From Bacteroidales bacterium (lineage in GTDB: Bacteria; Bacteroidota; Bacteroidia; Bacteroidales; Bacteroidaceae), in the NCBI GenBank assembly GCA_004555055.1, contig SFJN01000100.1, positions 1 to 9,430 on the forward strand: 9,430 bases of DNA. The letters are read 5' to 3'. Made by a program: the position numbers and the translations under genes. The notes under the pieces are model-generated. The model did not search any database and was not told the DNA's origin. It saw nothing but the letters and a program-made list of their open reading frames with translations. Of this stretch, positions 6,509 through 9,430 are shown one piece after another; positions within the stretch are counted from its first letter, which is position 1; the number at the start of each line of letters is the position of its first letter.

Positions 6509-9298
6509 ATGAGCAAGGCCAATAAAGACACGGAAACAAACGCCAAGCAGAAAAAAGGCACAAAGAGAAAAAGGGCTACAGTGGCGATGCCCAAGATGAC
6601 AAACAAGATGAAGCCCCGAAACATGTCGCTCGTCGACTGGCAGATTGCACTCCGCAGGCAACAGGCTGAAAAGGAGAATTTCGCCATCAGCCAGATTGAC
6701 GAAAAGTTCTGCCCGGGGGAATACCGTGTCGGAAACTTCGCTACCCGTAATACATACAAGGTGGTCTACAGAGGTATGGATAGCGTATGGAACTATTGCT
6801 CATGCCTCGATTTCAAGACCGCTCAGTTGGGAACGTGCAAACATCTTGAGGCCGTCAAACTGTGGATAAAGGAGAAAAGGAAGAAGGTTTACCAGGATGC
6901 ACCTGCATACAGTTCCGTCTACGTGAACTACAAAGGACCGAGATGCATCAAGATACGCTTTGGCGAAGACCACGCAGAAATGCTGGAAAGACTGGCCAAA
7001 GACTACTTCGACGAAAACGGTGTGATACGTGAGGATGCCTATGGGAAGTTCGACGTCTTTCTGCAAGCAGCCAAGGCCATTGACAAAAACTTCCGGTGCT
7101 ATGATGACGCGCTGGACTTTATCCTCGAAAAACGCGAGAAAATCATTCGCCAGCAACTCATCGAAAAGAAGTATACAGACGAAGCCCTTGACAGCCTGCT
7201 CGAAGTGACACTGTATCCCTATCAGAGGGAAGGCGTACGTTTTGCCGTCAAAGCCGGAAAGGCCATCATTGCCGACGAAATGGGACTTGGAAAAACCATC
7301 CAGGCAATTGCCGCTGCCGAAATCTACCTGAGGGAAGGTATGGCTGACAGTGTGCTTGTGGTATGCCCCACATCGCTGAAATACCAATGGAAAAAGGAAA
7401 TTGAGAAGTTTACCGGTGGCGACACCCTGACAACACATGCTGAAGGCTACGGAGAGGCCATGGAGCCTTGCCCCAAGGTAATCGTCGTGGAAGGCACACC
7501 TGGCAGACGGCAACAACTCTACAAGTCGGTAGCACCCTATAAAATCGTCTCATACCACACCATGTCGAACGATATCCGTGAATTTGGACAACTGACGACG
7601 GATGTGCTGATTATGGACGAAATCCAGCGACTGAAGAACTGGGACACCCTTATCTCAAAGGCTGCAAGAAAGATAAAATCGCGCTATTCAGTCCTCCTCT
7701 CAGGAACTCCGATGGAAAACAAAGTGGAGGAACTCTTTGCCAACATGGAACTTGTCGACCAGTTCTGCCTTGGACCTTATTACAAGTTCCGCGACGAACA
7801 TATCCTCTTCGACTCCGAATCGGGGGCCATTATAGGCTATAAGAACCTGAACGCCATAGGCGAGCAGATCAAGGACAAACTGATACGCCGCACAAAGAAA
7901 GGCGTACAACTGCAATTGCCAAAGCGAAGTGACCAGTACATCCTTGTGCCCATGACCTCCGCACAAGCCGATTATCATGCCGAATTCAAATGGGAGGTTG
8001 CAAAAATCCGGAGCAAATACCAGAAGTTCCATTTTATCTCCGAGCAGGACCGCAAGCGGCTCATGTTGCTCCTTGGTCAAATGCGGATGGTTGCCGACAG
8101 CACCTTCATCCTTGAGCAGAATCTCAAGACACGTTCCGACGTGAAGATTGCCGAAGTAATGAACCTGCTCGAAAACATCTTTGAAAGCGGCGACGAGAAG
8201 GTTGTCATCTTCAGCGAATGGGAACGGATGACCCGACTCGTGGCCATAGAACTCGAAAAACGCAATATCCGCTACGAATATCTGAACGGCAGCATTCCTG
8301 CCAAACAGAGGGGAGAACTTGTAGAAAACTTCAAATCTTTGCCTGAAAGCCGGGTATTCATTTCTACCGACGCCGGCTCCACTGGACTGAACCTGCAGGT
8401 GGCAAGCACACTCATCAACCTTGACCTGCCCTGGAATCCTGCAGTATTGGAACAGCGGATTGCGCGAATCTTCAGACTGGGGCAGGAACGTCCGGTACAG
8501 ATTCTGAATCTCGTTTCAAAGAATTCCATTGAAGAGGGCATGATTGCCAAACTCCGTTTCAAGACGTCCATGTTCGAAGGGGTCCTTGACGGAGGGGCAG
8601 ATTCGGTGTTCATCAACAAGGACAAGTTCAAAAAGTTCATGGAAGACATTTCATGCATCATGGACGACACACCGGAGCCCCCTGTTATGGAATACATCGA
8701 CGAAGAAACGGAAGAAACGGCAACTGCCGACAGTGCTGCGAAAGGAAATGCAGAGCAAGACAGCGATGCACCCGGCGACGACGTGATGACCGATGACACG
8801 CTACCCAAGGATGCAGAAATGCCGGCAAAAGAACCGCCTGTTGCCGAAGACGGAGAAAGCCCCTGTGCACATCCCGGCGATTCCTCGTCATGGCACGACG
8901 GTACAGGCAAATCCGACCGAGCCCATATGGATGGCACCCATATGGATGGACATCCCCACCCCGAAACCGGCAATCCACAGAAGACCGACAACGGCACCGC
9001 GTCTGCGGATTCCGGGCAGGAGGGCGCAGGAAACCATTCACCCTCCAGTTCCGACCCTCACAGCCATACAAGTTCCGCCTCCGCTGCTCCGGGAAGTCCC
9101 CAGCATCTCATCAGCCAGGGGCTCTCATTCTTCAACGGACTGGCAGAAACGCTGAAATCTCCCGAAGCCACCCGACAACTCGTCGAAAGCATTGTGGATG
9201 TGGACAAGGAAACCGGGGAGACAAACATCAAGATACCCGTAGCCGATAAACAGACCGTACTCCAGGTATTCTCCCTGCTCGGGAAACTGATGCAATGA
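6509..9298 (+). CDS. SNF2-family helicase with N-terminal SWIM zinc finger
   Basis: This 929-aa protein begins with a very basic N-terminus (1-36). A SWIM zinc finger follows, with ligands C97, C99, C110 and H112 (CxC-x10-CxH). The SNF2 ATPase core runs from about 234 to 690: motif I DEMGLGKT (256-263), motif II DEIQ (370-373), motif III LLSGTPMENK (396-405), motif V STDAGSTGLNLQ (619-630) and motif VI QRIARIFRLGQ (649-659). All ATPase motifs look intact. SNF2 enzymes translocate on double-stranded DNA and remodel protein-DNA complexes; SWIM fingers bind DNA or protein. After the core comes an acidic, low-complexity stretch (about 712-865) with AHMDG-THMDG (805-814), then a short helical end (866-929, LISQGLSFFNGL). 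That tail is unusual for bacterial SNF2 proteins. The ATG at 6509 follows AGGAAAAAAT. The gene lies 89 bp after the membrane protein gene, with no clear promoter between, so it is probably in the same operon. Confidence 0.92.
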   Translation: MSKANKDTETNAKQKKGTKRKRATVAMPKMTNKMKPRNMSLVDWQIALRRQQAEKENFAISQIDEKFCPGEYRVGNFATRNTYKVVYRGMDSVWNYCSCLDFKTAQLGTCKHLEAVKLWIKEKRKKVYQDAPAYSSVYVNYKGPRCIKIRFGEDHAEMLERLAKDYFDENGVIREDAYGKFDVFLQAAKAIDKNFRCYDDALDFILEKREKIIRQQLIEKKYTDEALDSLLEVTLYPYQREGVRFAVKAGKAIIADEMGLGKTIQAIAAAEIYLREGMADSVLVVCPTSLKYQWKKEIEKFTGGDTLTTHAEGYGEAMEPCPKVIVVEGTPGRRQQLYKSVAPYKIVSYHTMSNDIREFGQLTTDVLIMDEIQRLKNWDTLISKAARKIKSRYSVLLSGTPMENKVEELFANMELVDQFCLGPYYKFRDEHILFDSESGAIIGYKNLNAIGEQIKDKLIRRTKKGVQLQLPKRSDQYILVPMTSAQADYHAEFKWEVAKIRSKYQKFHFISEQDRKRLMLLLGQMRMVADSTFILEQNLKTRSDVKIAEVMNLLENIFESGDEKVVIFSEWERMTRLVAIELEKRNIRYEYLNGSIPAKQRGELVENFKSLPESRVFISTDAGSTGLNLQVASTLINLDLPWNPAVLEQRIARIFRLGQERPVQILNLVSKNSIEEGMIAKLRFKTSMFEGVLDGGADSVFINKDKFKKFMEDISCIMDDTPEPPVMEYIDEETEETATADSAAKGNAEQDSDAPGDDVMTDDTLPKDAEMPAKEPPVAEDGESPCAHPGDSSSWHDGTGKSDRAHMDGTHMDGHPHPETGNPQKTDNGTASADSGQEGAGNHSPSSSDPHSHTSSASAAPGSPQHLISQGLSFFNGLAETLKSPEATRQLVESIVDVDKETGETNIKIPVADKQTVLQVFSLLGKLMQ
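8922..8949 (+). repeat. Two-copy 15-bp in-frame tandem repeat in the SNF2 tail
   Basis: CCCATATGGATGG occurs at 8922-8934 and 8937-8949, a period of 15 bp (five codons). It encodes AHMDG then THMDG, followed by further histidines. It lies in the disordered tail of the SNF2 gene and suggests recent local duplication, since the DNA copies are identical. Confidence 0.8.
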
Positions 9299-9314
9299 CA
9301 AAACTGAAACCAGG

Positions 9315-9344
9315 ACAGCGCCACGGGACGTGGCGACTGTTCTT
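9315..9344 (+). terminator. Strong intercistronic hairpin after the SNF2 gene
   Basis: CGCCACG (9319-9325) and CGTGGCG (9329-9335) form a perfect 7-bp stem with the loop GGA. The stem is extended by ACAG/CTGT (9315-9318, 9337-9340) across one bulged A. It is followed by TTCTTGT rather than a clean T-run, so it is a weak terminator, an attenuator or an mRNA-stabilising stem between the SNF2 gene and the ORF at 9389. Confidence 0.5.
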
Positions 9345-9388
9345 GTATGACAACTTATGCCTACGGACGCCAAACTAACGAATATGCT

Positions 9389-9430
9389 ATGACACGACTT
9401 AAGGAAGGTTCATACGAAAACATAATTACA
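9389..9430 (+). CDS. N-terminal 14 residues of a further gene, right edge
   Basis: An ATG at 9389 opens a frame of 14 codons, MTRLKEGSYENIIT, which runs off the window with no stop. It lies 90 bp after the SNF2 stop, behind the hairpin, with an A-rich leader (CAAACTAACGAATA) of the kind seen at other starts here. The pattern L-x-x-G-x-Y-E-x-x-I-T resembles the first residues of helicase-linked proteins with phospholipase-D-like nuclease and DUF3427 regions, but 14 residues are too few to assign a family. The gene is on the same strand and may belong to the operon. Confidence 0.5.
   Translation, partial: MTRLKEGSYENIIT

Noticed and set aside
7616..7627. DEIQ in place of DEAH in SNF2 motif II as a sign of inactivation
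   Set aside because: The acidic pair D370-E371 needed for ATP hydrolysis is intact, and DExQ variants occur in active bacterial and archaeal SNF2 proteins.
8272..8997. 241-aa minus-strand ORF
   Set aside because: Antisense to the SNF2 gene, Ser-rich from reverse reading of its codons, and with no promoter.

Overview
The window looks like chromosomal DNA of a member of the Bacteroidales, most likely Prevotella-like. There are no Shine-Dalgarno-like starts on most genes. The recognisable promoters follow the Bacteroidetes pattern (-33 TTTG, -7 TAnnTTTG). The proteins match typical Bacteroidetes families, and the intergenic DNA is long and rich in repeats. This placement is inferred from style; no marker gene is present.

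Layout. (1) 1-390, minus strand: the first 130 codons of an AT-rich, unrecognised gene that runs off the left edge, with a well-formed Bacteroidetes promoter at 507-537. (2) 391-1042: no other convincing gene; it holds about three imperfect 52-56 bp tandem repeats, each with an AAGCTT core, and then a -7 promoter box. (3) 1043-2798: a tight plus-strand operon of three small enzymes: a DinB-fold metal-binding protein, a GNAT acetyltransferase of the RimJ/RimL type, and a chloramphenicol-acetyltransferase-like protein with an intact HHxxxDG motif. (4) 2799-3856: more than 1 kb without a convincing gene. It holds a degenerate inverted copy of the upstream repeat, a terminator-like hairpin, a dense cluster of nested and overlapping inverted repeats (about 3065-3310), a pair of competing stems (3339-3392), and a promoter (3721). 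(5) 3857 to the right edge: a second plus-strand gene set: a LemA-family membrane protein, a 584-aa membrane protein of unknown function, a 929-aa SNF2-family helicase/translocase with an N-terminal SWIM zinc finger and a long disordered tail, and, after a strong intercistronic hairpin, the first 14 codons of another gene.

How the parts may work together. The first operon could act on small molecules by thiol or acyl transfer, but no substrate can be read from the sequence. The second set couples two membrane proteins to a DNA-acting SNF2 motor. That pairing is unusual and is the best candidate here for an undescribed system, possibly in defence or DNA maintenance. This is inference: it rests on gene order and same-strand spacing only, and no nuclease is visible inside the window.
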